A DNA stretch of 64,000 nt from Bog-756 sp963699085 (lineage in GTDB: Bacteria > Actinomycetota > Acidimicrobiia > Acidimicrobiales > RAAP-2): NCBI GenBank assembly GCA_963699085.1, contig CAVOTH010000001.1, forward strand, positions 207,677 through 271,676, in the 5' to 3' direction. The notes under the pieces are model-generated. The model did no database searches. It was not told the origin of the DNA and was given only the letters and a program-made list of their open reading frames with translations. Position numbers and translations under genes: made by a program. Position 1 is the first letter of the stretch. Every line of letters starts with the position of its first letter. Shown piece by piece: positions 38,887 through 47,918 of this stretch.

Positions 38887-39116
38887 CCACTATCTGTCCA
38901 GTTCACGGGGCTGCACCGCAGCCTCGTTTTCTGTTGGAGTCCCGGAATTTTCCCGATTCAGCGCGATCTTGGCGCGATTCAAATTTTTATCGGTTCCTGG
39001 AGCCGTCTCACCGAAGAAGCGGCTCTCCAGCCGATCGGCTGCCGGTCTGTCCGCCACCAGGGGAGCCGTGGCGCTCAGCGTCATGCGGGGATCACTGTGG
39101 CCCAATCGGACCTGGG
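38843..39116 (+). repeat. Left arm of ~275-bp inverted repeat (tRNA-Pro 3' half + integrase end)
   Basis: From CGTTCGGGACGCAG in the tRNA anticodon loop to the CGGACCTGGG of the integrase remnant, this arm matches the reverse complement of 42424-42703 with roughly 90% identity by eye. A main difference is a short deletion in the integrase part, about six bases, that removes the codons for Val-Tyr. Confidence 0.85.
38890..39116 (-). pseudogene. Tyrosine recombinase (integrase) C-terminal remnant, active-site Tyr lost
   Basis: Reading toward the tRNA, the frame gives QVRLGHSDPRMTLSATAPL and then RLESRFFGETAPGTDK. The LGH-x-D...MTLS segment is the C-terminal part of phage-type integrases, where the sequence should continue to the catalytic tyrosine (right copy: LSVYAAAP). 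Here the VY codons are deleted, and nothing recognisable remains upstream. It abuts tRNA-Pro, the usual position of an integrase gene next to its attachment site. Confidence 0.7.
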
Positions 39117-39370
39117 TTCGAGAGCGGCAAATTATCCAGAAACCCCTGCTCAGCGCATGGAATTCGCAGAGGCCGAGTGACCGGCAAACACCGTGATTTG
39201 CCACGAGTTTCCGATGGATCGCGCCAAGATCGCGCCAAGAGTTGCCCGATGAGATTGCGGGGGAGTGGTAGGGATTATCTCCCGCCTCACAACCACATCC
39301 GGGACAGTGCAGTTTGTAGATAGAAGCAACTTTCGGCACTGGCAGCAGCGATCAGGACTCTCGAGAGCTT

Positions 39371-39899
39371 TCAGCGACGAAATCCCCCACTGTCGGCTGT
39401 CGTTGGGAGGTTCCGGTCGATCATCCCGTCAGCCGAAATGACATACCAGGCGCCCATGCTTTCTCCTTGACCGGTCACGATCCCGGCGATGTCGCCAATG
39501 TAGGTATAGAGCGGCCAACCGTTGTAGGTAACTTGGCGGGCACCGTCAGGTCGTCGTGTCGTCCCCAGCAAGCTTGTTCTCCACCCCCGGACCTGCTGAC
39601 GGGTCTCTCTTGGTCGGTGGGAGCACAAGGGGCGGCCACTGTTCGGCGCAGACGGTAAGGCATATTGAGGGTCCACGGTTGTCAGGCAAGAAGATATACA
39701 GGGCGTGGCCGGCACTGTCTTCGAGTATCCGACCGAGTCCTGGCACAGTGATCGCTCTCACCGTCGGCCCTGCATTGGAGTTTGTCGGTTCGCCGCAAGC
39801 ACATAAGGCAACCGAGATCACGACGTAAGCCACTCGGCTCAGAAGGCTGGGAAGTCCCCGTCGACTGGTCCTCACAGGCTGCAGTGTCAGGGCTTCCAT
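39371..39899 (-). CDS. Secreted lipoprotein with COG4315-type repeat (one frameshift)
   Basis: The restored protein is 175 residues: a signal peptide with lipobox (VAYVVISVALCACGEP), then the 'secreted repeat' fold, LGRILEDSAGHALYIFLPD, VCAEQWPPL, and after the shift ARQVTYNGWPLYTYIGD and GAWYVISADG. An extra base in the run of four C at 39563-39566 (plus strand) breaks the frame. Paired repeats of this kind occur in actinobacterial surface lipoproteins of unknown role. Its ATG overlaps the stop of the upstream lipoprotein gene (TAATG). Confidence 0.78.
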
Positions 39900-40456
39900 T
39901 AGTCACCGTTCCAGCACCCGAGGATAACGTCGGCCACTACCAGTGCCACATATCCGGAGTTCGTCGGAGGCCGGCCGAACTGGGCTGGGAGTCCAGCCGA
40001 ATCAACAAGAAGTACCTTCCAGTCCTTGCGGACAACGACGGACCCGTCGGTAGTTTGGAATGCTCCCTGACCGAGTGCTTCGAGAGTTCGGACTTTTCCC
40101 AATTGTCGAGCAAGTTGCTCAAAATATGCCGTCGTCTGGCCCCAACTCGACAGCTCTTTCACGGAAAGCGCCAGCGATCCGTCGGGATAGCGGTAGGTGC
40201 ACGAGTAGCGGTGGTTCGCCCAGGCAGGACTGGAGATGCTCGCGGTCAGCCCGACGGCGGAGTTGATGTCCTGGATGGCCTCGAAGCTACAGACCTGGGT
40301 TGCAATCTTGGAGGGCTTCGGTCCTGCGGGAAGCGGTGCCTCTGTGGCTGGAGTCTCCGCCACGCCGCTACCGCAGGCGGTCGTCAGCAGGGCAATCAGC
40401 AACACTGCGAGAAGACATGGCCTGCGGGTGCTCGGACTCATTCGGTTCAGCTCCAT
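39899..40456 (-). CDS. Putative lipoprotein, DUF3558-like
   Basis: 185 residues. The signal peptide ends in the lipobox LLTTACGSG (Cys near 28), followed by a Pro/Ala/Glu-rich linker. The mature domain has ICSFEAIQDI-like and YSCTYRYPDGSLALSVKEL segments with two cysteines likely forming a disulfide, and DWKVLLVDSAGL. It resembles small mycobacterial DUF3558-type lipoproteins, but the match is by eye. It is translationally coupled to the repeat lipoprotein. Confidence 0.7.
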   Translation of the reverse strand: MELNRMSPSTRRPCLLAVLLIALLTTACGSGVAETPATEAPLPAGPKPSKIATQVCSFEAIQDINSAVGLTASISSPAWANHRYSCTYRYPDGSLALSVKELSSWGQTTAYFEQLARQLGKVRTLEALGQGAFQTTDGSVVVRKDWKVLLVDSAGLPAQFGRPPTNSGYVALVVADVILGCWNGD

Positions 40457-40469
40457 TTGGAGAAGCTAC

Positions 40470-41149
40470 TCAGGTCATGAGCAGAAGCATGAAGCCCATG
40501 GCGATGCACATCACGACATGGCTGACATCTACCAGCCACGGAATGGCGACGAGGTCGTCCAGGGCCAGCACGGCCGTCTGCCCCTCTCTCCGGTTGGGCT
40601 CAGGGAGATTCCGACCCTGCTCGCTCCAGCCATGGCGTAGGCGGGGGCATGGCTTCCGAAGTGTGAGGCCCCCTTGTTCGGGGAGGCCAGCGTGAAGATC
40701 GCCGAGGCAAAGAGAACGAACGCCAACAGGAAGGCAATCCCCGAATCGAGCTTCGGACCGGTCCCCGACGCCGACATCGACATGGCCCCCGACGTCGCTC
40801 CCATGGGGAACCAGTACATCAACAGCATGGCGAAGCTCATGACTGCGTGGATGAGGGCGTGCGGCAGGTGGAGCCCATAGGTTCGGACCGATTGGATGCT
40901 CTCGACCAGGAACCAGACCAGCAGTATGCCGAAGATGATCTCCCAGACAGCACTTCGACCAAAGGCCCATTGATCCACGAACATCCCGGCCATGGCCACT
41001 CCCATGAAGACGTGGGAGATCTCCACGTCTCGCCCCGAGGGTCGGTGGGTCGCCACCGAGAGAACCAGAAGCGTGAAGCAGTAGGCGGCGATGGCCAGCA
41101 TCGCCACACCGAAGAGGTAGTACAACCAGGACGGGGTCGACATTGCCAT
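40470..41149 (-). CDS. DUF5134-like membrane protein (one frameshift)
   Basis: The restored protein is 226 residues with about six membrane helices, beginning with SWLYYLFGVAMLAIAAYC. It contains DVEISHVFMGVAMAGMF near helix 2, LPHALIHAVMSFAMLLMYWF, and, after the shift, DVSHVVMCIAMGFMLLLM. The shift lies in the run of four C at 40581-40584 (plus strand), where one base is missing. The repeated SHVxMxxAM helices with conserved His and Met suggest metal or heme contacts, as in DUF5134 proteins. An AAGGAGGG site precedes the ATG. Confidence 0.72.
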
Positions 41150-41155
41150 GACGGG

Positions 41156-42176
41156 TCAGCCCTCCTTCCCGCAGACAGCGGAACCGGATCGATCCATCTG
41201 GTCTCGTTCGGGACGTCCCCAATGGCCAGTAGATCAGCGCCAGGAGAATGACCAGAAGTCCCGAGTTGGGATCGGTGGCCCCGCCAGCCAGGATCCCGCC
41301 GAAGTCCTGCACCGCAACCCAGATGAGCGCAAACGCCACGATGGCGAGAACCACCGTCATCTGGGCTACCTGCGGTGGTGCGTACACCCCGGCGGCCACG
41401 ATGACGCACACGATGGCCAGCAACACCGCCATTGCGGTCCCGTGATGGAGGAAGAGAGACTCGGACGATCGGTCGATATGGGCGAGCCAGCCGGGCTGTC
41501 CACTGTTGAGCCCTGCCACCAGGTCGTGCAGTGCCTGGGGCGAACGACCCGAGCCAACCAACGACAGGACCGCCAAGACCCCCCAGACGACGGCCCAGAT
41601 GGCCTTGGCCGCCGCCACACCGACCGTGCGGGCGGCCACAAAGGGTTTGTCCGAGCCATCGCTTGGCCACAGGAGGACGGCGAGGAGTGCGTAGAAGAGC
41701 ACGCCACCGGGACCACCACCGAATGGAGTGGCTCCTCCCAAGAAGATTGCACCGGCGCCCTCGCCGAACCACCACACCCCGATGGCCCACATGATGGACA
41801 GCACCAGTGCCGGTTTGCACGTCCGTTTGTAGACGATCCCAAATGCGATCACGAACTGGATCGTGGCGAAGATCGCATTGGTGAGGATGGGCTGGTGGTA
41901 GACGTTCGAGGCGTTCCATGCAATCGAATCGTGCACGATGCCCGGATTTCCAGCCGCCAGACCGTTGAGCATGCCGCTGAATCCATTGGACCCTCGGGTG
42001 AACATGAAGGGCTGGAGCTGAAGTGCCGCGTCCAGAAGCCACACGGTTGCCAGGAGGAGCCGGAACGTCCGCTGCAAGTCTCTCGTCAGCTGAATGGAGG
42101 GTCGGACCACCTGTCTGCCCGCGGCCGGGGCACCCGTTCGGCGCTCTCGTTTACGTTGATAACGGCCATCGCCCAC
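41156..42176 (-). CDS. Polytopic membrane protein of unknown function (one frameshift)
   Basis: The restored protein is 339 residues with about eight helices. It begins with a basic cytosolic tail, then FRLLLATVWLLDAALQLQPFMF, and has Gly-rich FGEGAGAIFLGGATPFGGGPGG and a C-terminal LLVILLALIYWPLGRPE. Removing one base from the run of four C at 41217-41220 brings the frame to a stop six bases before the DUF5134 ATG. The unedited frame runs on through the DUF5134 gene out of phase. Pairing with a DUF5134 gene is seen in other actinobacteria. The GTG start is uncertain. Confidence 0.68.
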
Positions 42177-42423
42177 CCACTCTCCGAGGAAGAGTCAACC
42201 ACTGACTACTACAGATCGTCGTAATGGTTACCACCAGTTGCAGAGGCGCGCAACCGTCCATCCCCGAGTCTCGTTCGACACCCGAACCCTGCCCGACGGA
42301 GTGCTGCTGAAGGCGTGCGGAACACGACGCGAGACGCTGTGTCCGCCCTGTGCCTCCCTCTATCGTGGGGATGCCTTCGCCCTGGTGGCCGCCGGGCTCC
42401 GTGGTGGCAAGGAGGTCCCCGGC

Positions 42424-42643
42424 CCAGGTCCGATTGGGCCACAGTGACCCCCGCATGACGCTGAGCGTCTACGCCGCGGCACCCCTGGAAGCCGACAGAT
42501 CGGCGGCTGATCGGTTGGAGAACCGCTTCTTCGGCGAGACGGCTCCAGGAACCGATAAAAAATTTGAATCGCGCCAAGATCGCGCTGAATCGGGAAAATT
42601 CCGGGACTCCAACAGAAAACGAGGCTGCGGTGCAGCCCCGTGA
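42424..42643 (+). pseudogene. Tyrosine recombinase C-terminal remnant with active-site Tyr retained
   Basis: The frame reads QVRLGHSDPRMTLSVYAAAP then SAADRLENRFFGETAPGTDK. The tyrosine of LSVYA is the expected nucleophile of phage-type integrases, but the catalytic R-H-R upstream residues are absent because homology stops at 42424. It points toward the tRNA-Pro fragment, mirroring the left copy. Confidence 0.68.
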
Positions 42644-42703
42644 ACTGGACAGATAGTGGTCGGGCTGCCCGGATTTGAACCGAGGACTTCTGCGTCCCGA
42701 ACG
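42424..42703 (-). repeat. Right arm of ~275-bp inverted repeat
   Basis: This is the reverse complement of 38843-39116. It carries the 3' 47 bases of a tRNA-Pro (ending TGGTCGGGCTGCCCGG on the plus strand) but no 5' half, so it is an attachment-site remnant, not a gene. The arms enclose 3.3 kb. Confidence 0.85.
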
Positions 42704-42745
42704 TGAATCAGGCGATTTTCACTTGAGGCCGAGGTCGTGCTCCAG

Positions 42746-42766
42746 ATCATTAGCCACTACAATGAT
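42746..42766 (+). promoter_or_regulatory. Palindrome overlapping the marR -10 element
   Basis: ATCATT-N9-AATGAT surrounds a TACAAT hexamer at 42758-42763, nine bases from the MarR start. A palindrome across the core promoter is the standard position for MarR autorepression; binding is inferred. The half-site ATTAGCC also repeats directly. Confidence 0.55.
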
Positions 42767-42772
42767 TAGCCT

Positions 42773-43291
42773 ATGCCCAGAGTTGCCTCGTCCTCCTCCG
42801 CAATTGACAACGATGCGATCGTCGACGCAGTACTGACCGCGAGTCGGGCGTTCGTTGCCGTAGCAGCTCGCTCTCTCGGAGACGTCGCTGAGGAAGTGAC
42901 TCTCACCCAATACCGCACCCTCGTCGTGTTGGCGAGTAGAGGTCCCCAGAGCCTTGTCGAGCTCGCTGATGCGGTGGCGGTAACGCCTCCGACGGCCACG
43001 CGCATGTGTGACCGCTTGATCAAGAAGGGACTGATTCTGCGCCGGCAGGACCGCGGTGACCGCCGCCTGGTTCGGCTGACCTTGGCGGATAAGGGGCGCC
43101 ATCTGGTCGATGAAGTGACTACGCGGCGACGTAAGGAAATCGTCCGGCTGGTGCAGGCGGTCCCGCCGGACCAGCGAGCGGCAATGGTCGACTCGCTCCA
43201 ACGCCTGTCCGCCGCCGCGGGTGAGGTGCCCGACCAGGACTGGTCAGCTGGATGGGGATCAAAGGCGAGCGTGCCTGAGGCCAGCGGATAG
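42773..43291 (+). CDS. MarR family transcriptional regulator
   Basis: 172 residues with a winged helix: LTQYRTLVVLASRGPQSLVEL, the recognition helix region VTPPTATRMCDRLIKKGLI, and the wing RRQDRGDRRLVRLTLADKG. The C-terminus is Gly/Ser/Ala-rich. It overlaps the ClC gene by one base (TAGTG), so it likely controls the transporter and itself. The ligand is unknown. Its promoter is overlapped by a palindrome. Confidence 0.9.
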   Translation: MPRVASSSSAIDNDAIVDAVLTASRAFVAVAARSLGDVAEEVTLTQYRTLVVLASRGPQSLVELADAVAVTPPTATRMCDRLIKKGLILRRQDRGDRRLVRLTLADKGRHLVDEVTTRRRKEIVRLVQAVPPDQRAAMVDSLQRLSAAAGEVPDQDWSAGWGSKASVPEASG

Positions 43292-45585
43292 TGACCATGA
43301 TCTCCTTCGGTCGGACTCCGTGGCGGTCCGCCATGACCAGAGCTGGGCGTTGGATCGGTGACGCTTCCTACCTTCAGAAGTGGTTGATCCTCGGCGTGCT
43401 CATCGGGACGATGGCAGGGGTCGGTGCCATCGTGTTCTACGAGGCGTTGACCGTCTGCACGCATTTCTTCCTCGGCACCCTGGCCGGATACCACGTACCC
43501 ACACCCGCGGGTGAAGGCGGTCACCGAGCGTCAGCCACCTTTTCCCGTCCGTGGGCCATCCCGCTGATCGTCGGACTGGGCGCGTTACTCGGAGCCATTC
43601 TGGTGTTCCGATTCGCACCCGAGGCGGAAGGACACGGCACCGACGCTGCCATATATGCGGTTCACCACAATCCACGTGGCATCCGCTTCCGAGTCGTTCT
43701 GGTAAAGATCGTGGCTTCGGCCCTCACCATCGGATCGGGCGGCTCTGGAGGTCGGGAAGGGCCGACGGGCCAGATCAGCGCCGGTTTTGCTTCTTTGCTA
43801 GCCCGGGAACTGGAACTCAGCCCGGGCGACGCCCGAATCGCCGTAGTCACCGGCATCGGATCGGGGATCGGGGCCATCTTCGGAGCACCTCTCGGCGGTG
43901 CAGTCCTCGCCACCGAGATTCTCTACCGAGACGACTTCGACGCAGAGGCGCTCCTTCCCAGTTTCGTCGCATCGTCGGTGGCCTATGTGATTTTCGGTGC
44001 CTTCATCGGATTTACGCCACTTTTCGGCTTTGCCGGCGGCTACCACTTCACCGACCCTGCCGACCTACCCTGGTTTGCCCTGATCGGTGTGCTCGGCGGG
44101 CTCATCGGCCTCCTCTACGCCAAGGGCTTCTACGGAGTTGCAGGGCTATTCGGGAAGATCCCCATCCCCCGCTGGACCAAGCCCGCCATCGGTGGAGTAA
44201 TCGTGGGTCTCATTGCCTTAGCCATTCCAGAGGTGCTCGGCACCGGCTATGGATGGATCCAGCAGGGACTGGGCCGCCAAATCCTGACGCTCCCGTTGTG
44301 GATCGTTCTCATCCTCCCCTTCGCAAGGATCCTGGCGACCGGTCTCTCCATCGGCTCAGGAGGGTCGGGGGGCATATTCGGCCCGGGCATGATCATCGGT
44401 GCGTTCGTCGGTGCCTCGATTTGGAGGCTGTTCGAGCCCGTCGTCCCGTCGATGGGTCACAGTCCGGCGCCCTACGTGATCATCGGGATGATGTGCTGCT
44501 TCGGTGGAATCTCCCGAGCACCATTGGCTGTGATGTTGATGGTGGCTGAGATGACCGGCAGCCTGTCAATCCTGGGTCCGGCAATGATCGCTGTCGGTCT
44601 GGCGTGGTTCATCGTGCGCCGCGACGATGACACCATCTACCGCAGCCAGCTCCGTTCCAGAGCCGACGCACCGGCGCAACGGTTGCTCGTTGGCATGCCG
44701 ATATTGAGCACCATTCCGACTCAGCTAGCCATGGCGCCTCCCCGTCTGCTCGTTACCGGTGGAACCTCGATCGAAACGGCCGTCGATCAGCTCACGAGTG
44801 TTGGACTCACCGGCGCGCCCATGGTGGACGACAACGGTCGATTCGAGGGGACGATTTCCTTGGACCGCCTGTTGTCAAGTGCTGAGGAACACGGGCAACG
44901 CCTTGACTCATTGGTCGATGTTGCAGCACCGACGGTGTCCGACACGGCGTATCTCGACGTTGCCGTCGATGCCATCACCGCGTCCTCGCAACACTGGGTA
45001 TCGGTCCTTGATTCCGACCGGCAGGTAGTCGGGACAGTTGCCACATCTGATGTGGTCCGGGGCTACCGTCTGGGCCTGTTGGCCAGCCTCCGGGAGACCA
45101 GCGTGAACGGAGCTGCCGGTTCGGATCGAGTGTTCATCGGCAGCGGATCCGCCCTTGTCGGTCGGTCGCTCTCCGAGTCACGGCTGCCAGCCAGCATCAT
45201 TGTCACGACCATCCAGAGGCACCAGGATCTCGTGGTGCCTACTGGGAGCACAAAGTTTGAAGTTGGTGACGAGCTGGTACTCATCGGGGAAGCGAGCGAC
45301 ATCGACATGATCCGCGTGATGGCAACTGCGGGCGACGGACACGCCACCGACCATCTCGACGGCAAGATTGCACAGGAAGCGCCAGTCGTCGATCAGCTCA
45401 GGTCGCCGCAGTTACTGGCAACCGGGTACACCACTCGTGGCGGCGTGTTACACCTTCCCGGCGATCCGGGGCACACCGAACGCACCAACATCGGCAGATC
45501 TTCAAGAAACGCTGACGAGCCAGACGACGAAGACGGCATAACCGACGACGATGGACCACCCTGCTCGGCGCCCGAGTCCTCGTGA
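43291..45585 (+). CDS. ClC-family chloride transporter with CBS and TrkA-C domains
   Basis: 764 residues. The membrane part has both ClC signatures, GSGGSGGREGPTGQ (with the gating glutamate in GREGP) and GSGGSGGIFGPGM. A cytoplasmic CBS pair follows (ETAVDQLTSVGLTGAPMVDD, ISLDRLLSS), then a TrkA-C-like domain (LVGRSLSESRLPASIIVTTI, FEVGDELVLIGE). The gating Glu suggests Cl-/H+ exchange. The last ~60 residues are low-complexity and run 84 bases into the convergent exchanger gene, so the true C-terminus may be earlier. It follows marR directly. Confidence 0.92.
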   Translation: MTMISFGRTPWRSAMTRAGRWIGDASYLQKWLILGVLIGTMAGVGAIVFYEALTVCTHFFLGTLAGYHVPTPAGEGGHRASATFSRPWAIPLIVGLGALLGAILVFRFAPEAEGHGTDAAIYAVHHNPRGIRFRVVLVKIVASALTIGSGGSGGREGPTGQISAGFASLLARELELSPGDARIAVVTGIGSGIGAIFGAPLGGAVLATEILYRDDFDAEALLPSFVASSVAYVIFGAFIGFTPLFGFAGGYHFTDPADLPWFALIGVLGGLIGLLYAKGFYGVAGLFGKIPIPRWTKPAIGGVIVGLIALAIPEVLGTGYGWIQQGLGRQILTLPLWIVLILPFARILATGLSIGSGGSGGIFGPGMIIGAFVGASIWRLFEPVVPSMGHSPAPYVIIGMMCCFGGISRAPLAVMLMVAEMTGSLSILGPAMIAVGLAWFIVRRDDDTIYRSQLRSRADAPAQRLLVGMPILSTIPTQLAMAPPRLLVTGGTSIETAVDQLTSVGLTGAPMVDDNGRFEGTISLDRLLSSAEEHGQRLDSLVDVAAPTVSDTAYLDVAVDAITASSQHWVSVLDSDRQVVGTVATSDVVRGYRLGLLASLRETSVNGAAGSDRVFIGSGSALVGRSLSESRLPASIIVTTIQRHQDLVVPTGSTKFEVGDELVLIGEASDIDMIRVMATAGDGHATDHLDGKIAQEAPVVDQLRSPQLLATGYTTRGGVLHLPGDPGHTERTNIGRSSRNADEPDDEDGITDDDGPPCSAPESS

Positions 45586-46498
45586 AATGTAGGCGAGCGA
45601 CAGGGTCAGGGCGGTAAGCCCCAGATACCAGGCTGCTGTGAGGCTCCCCGAAGTCGACGGCGTCGAGAGGCCAAGGAAGACCCCTGGCACTAAAAGTCCG
45701 ACCAGAACGTTGATGTTGTTGGAGTTGAGGGCAGTAGAGAATGCCGCAGCTCCTCGTCCCAGTCGGGCCAAGTGCACGGCAGCAACGGCATTGGGCAAGC
45801 TCGTCACCGCGGCCAGGACGACGGCGCCAATCACGGCATCGGCGATATGGAATCGGTGACCCAGAGTGGTTGCTCCGCGCTCCATGGCGATGCTCGCTAT
45901 CACGACGACGACAAGTGCGACACAGGCAACCAGGGCATCGACTGGGCGGCCACGGATCGGCCGGATTGCCTCTTCCAGCTCCAGTTCCTCCTCGGAGACC
46001 GCCAAGATGATCCAGCGCTTCAGCTTCGCTGGACCTGGCAGAAGCGCCAAGCCGGCGTCGGCGACTCCGAGGACGACGAGGTACGGGATGATGACGACAA
46101 GGGCGACGGCCAGGCTCTCCAAGGGACTCAGTACACCTTCGACAGCGGCCAGACAGGTCAGGGCTACCCATAGTCCGACTGCTCCGCTGAGCAACACGAC
46201 TCGGCGATGGATGGCGATGAAGCCGGCTACAAGGGCTCCTAGCCCGAGGAGCGCAGCCAGATTGAAGACATTGGAACCGATCACGACTCCCGCGCCAATG
46301 GCCTTCTGGTGTTGACTCGAGCGCGGCGATGGACGCGGTGATCTCCGGGGCGTCAGCTGCTATTGCAGCAACAACCCCTAGAAGCGCTTCGGAGAGTCCG
46401 ATGCGCTCACCGACCCGCTCCAATCGGGAGACGAGAACCCAGCTGGTCGTCAGGCTTACGACTGCGCCGAGCACGAAGGCGACACCAGCAACAGCCAT
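45502..46498 (-). CDS. Sodium/calcium exchanger family protein (one frameshift)
   Basis: The restored protein is 331 residues with about ten helices. Alpha repeat 1 is GLSEALLGVVAAIAADAPEI followed by GAGVVIGSNVFNLAALLG; alpha repeat 2 is DAVIGAVVLAAVTSLPNAVA followed by LNSNNINVLVGLL. A base inserted at about 46312 breaks the frame; removing it joins ALES to HQKAIGAG. Repeat 2 has Asn where many exchangers have the second ion-binding acid, which could alter stoichiometry. A soluble loop lies between the halves (SEEELELEEAI). Confidence 0.85.
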
Positions 46499-47918
46499 GT
46501 GGACGAGGTTCCTTCCGCGATCGACAAACTGCCGACCAGGCTTCCCGGCTCTCCGACTCCGACTTTACCCGCTCGGGAGTACCGTGCCCGATGGCCGTCA
46601 TCCGGCGGGTATTACGGCACATCATGTCGAGCGTGCACCACCTATTGGTGTGTCGGGTTCGTCGCTCCGTAGCGCACTCGCCTCATCCCCTGGCCCCACG
46701 TCAGTCTCGCTGAACCTTGACGATCCTCGGACACCGGATTGATGCCATCGCGGGTTCGGCGCTCAATTCGAACCTCGAGGCTGTTGGGTCCTGACGCGGC
46801 AAGCCCCTCATTCGTCAACACGGGGGAAAGTCGCCCGGGGCGAATCCCTCCGCTCGAGCAGGGTTCACCGGCCACCACAAAGGCCGGCGACGGTCGGGAG
46901 AATGGCGTTTTCACACAAAGCACAGTGTCCGCAACGAACGCTACAACTCTCATTCGCGATGGGCCGATGAGGAATCCGGTTGCCGTGGGGTCAGTCAGGA
47001 GATTCTCTCGAGGTCCGACCGCGTCCTCACCTGCTGTTTCCTTTGGGCGGAACGTTGTTAGCCGGTGAGAGAATTAAGTAGTCTGTGCTAGATAACATAA
47101 CTATCCTTCAAAGTTAACATGGTTGACATTTAGCTCTGCTAGAACTTCGGTGGTCGCATGCACGAGGCAACCCCCAAGTGCACGGCGGACCTGGGAGGGT
47201 AGGCGGTCCCACGTCGAGTGCTCCTTGAGCGTGGGACCGCTCCCTCACGGGGCAGAGACGGATTCCCTGATGGATTGCACCCGACCCGGAGTTCAGACGT
47301 TCTCGGTGCGCCCAAAGACAGCCCGACCACTGAAGCAGCCGACCGGTCGAGGTTCGGCTCGGTTCCAATATCAGCGATGTGCTGTTCCTCGTGGCGATTT
47401 CGACATTCGCCTCGGTAGAGTCGATCGGCAGGCGCGGGTGAGCGTTGAATAACATCTTTCCGTTGGTCGACCCCTACGAAGACAGGACTTGGACTTCGGC
47501 ACTCTTGTCGACGCCAACCAACACCGCCAGGGGAGTGGACCGGTTTGTTCAACAGTGTGTCGTGTCCACAAGACGGCGAGTGCGCAGCTGTCGGGCGCTA
47601 CTACGTGTACAACGAGGCGGAGGACGGCGCGGAGGAATCTCCGCTGCTCGCGAACTTGGCGAATGGCGTCGGGTAAGGAATCGGCGGGTTCCTACTCCGT
47701 CACCGTCACTGTCACCGACTTGCACCTACCGGTCGAGGACTCTGCGTCGGCGACCCTCCTGCTCGCTGTGTCGCAGACACTTCAGTAGCCGAACTCAAGA
47801 AGGGGCATGGCGGCCGAGGTATGACGCCTGTCCTTTCCGATCGGCTGCACCGTTCAGGAGTATGAAGCGATAGAACGGCAGTAGGCGCCCACCCAGGCGT
47901 CGCGAGAGGAGGTCCAGC
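46499..47918. other. 1.4-kb gene-poor stretch
   Basis: No frame here has convincing coding character on either strand. An AT-rich pocket lies at about 47060-47140, unlike the surroundings. Near 47530-47670 the plus strand gives a fragment containing SVSCPQDGECAAVGRYY, which resembles the Cys-bearing repeats of large actinobacterial surface proteins and may be decayed. The stretch looks like degraded or recently acquired DNA. Confidence 0.5.

Noticed and set aside
42657..42703. Second tRNA-Pro gene
   Set aside because: Only the 3' 47 bases are present; the acceptor 5' strand and D arm are missing.
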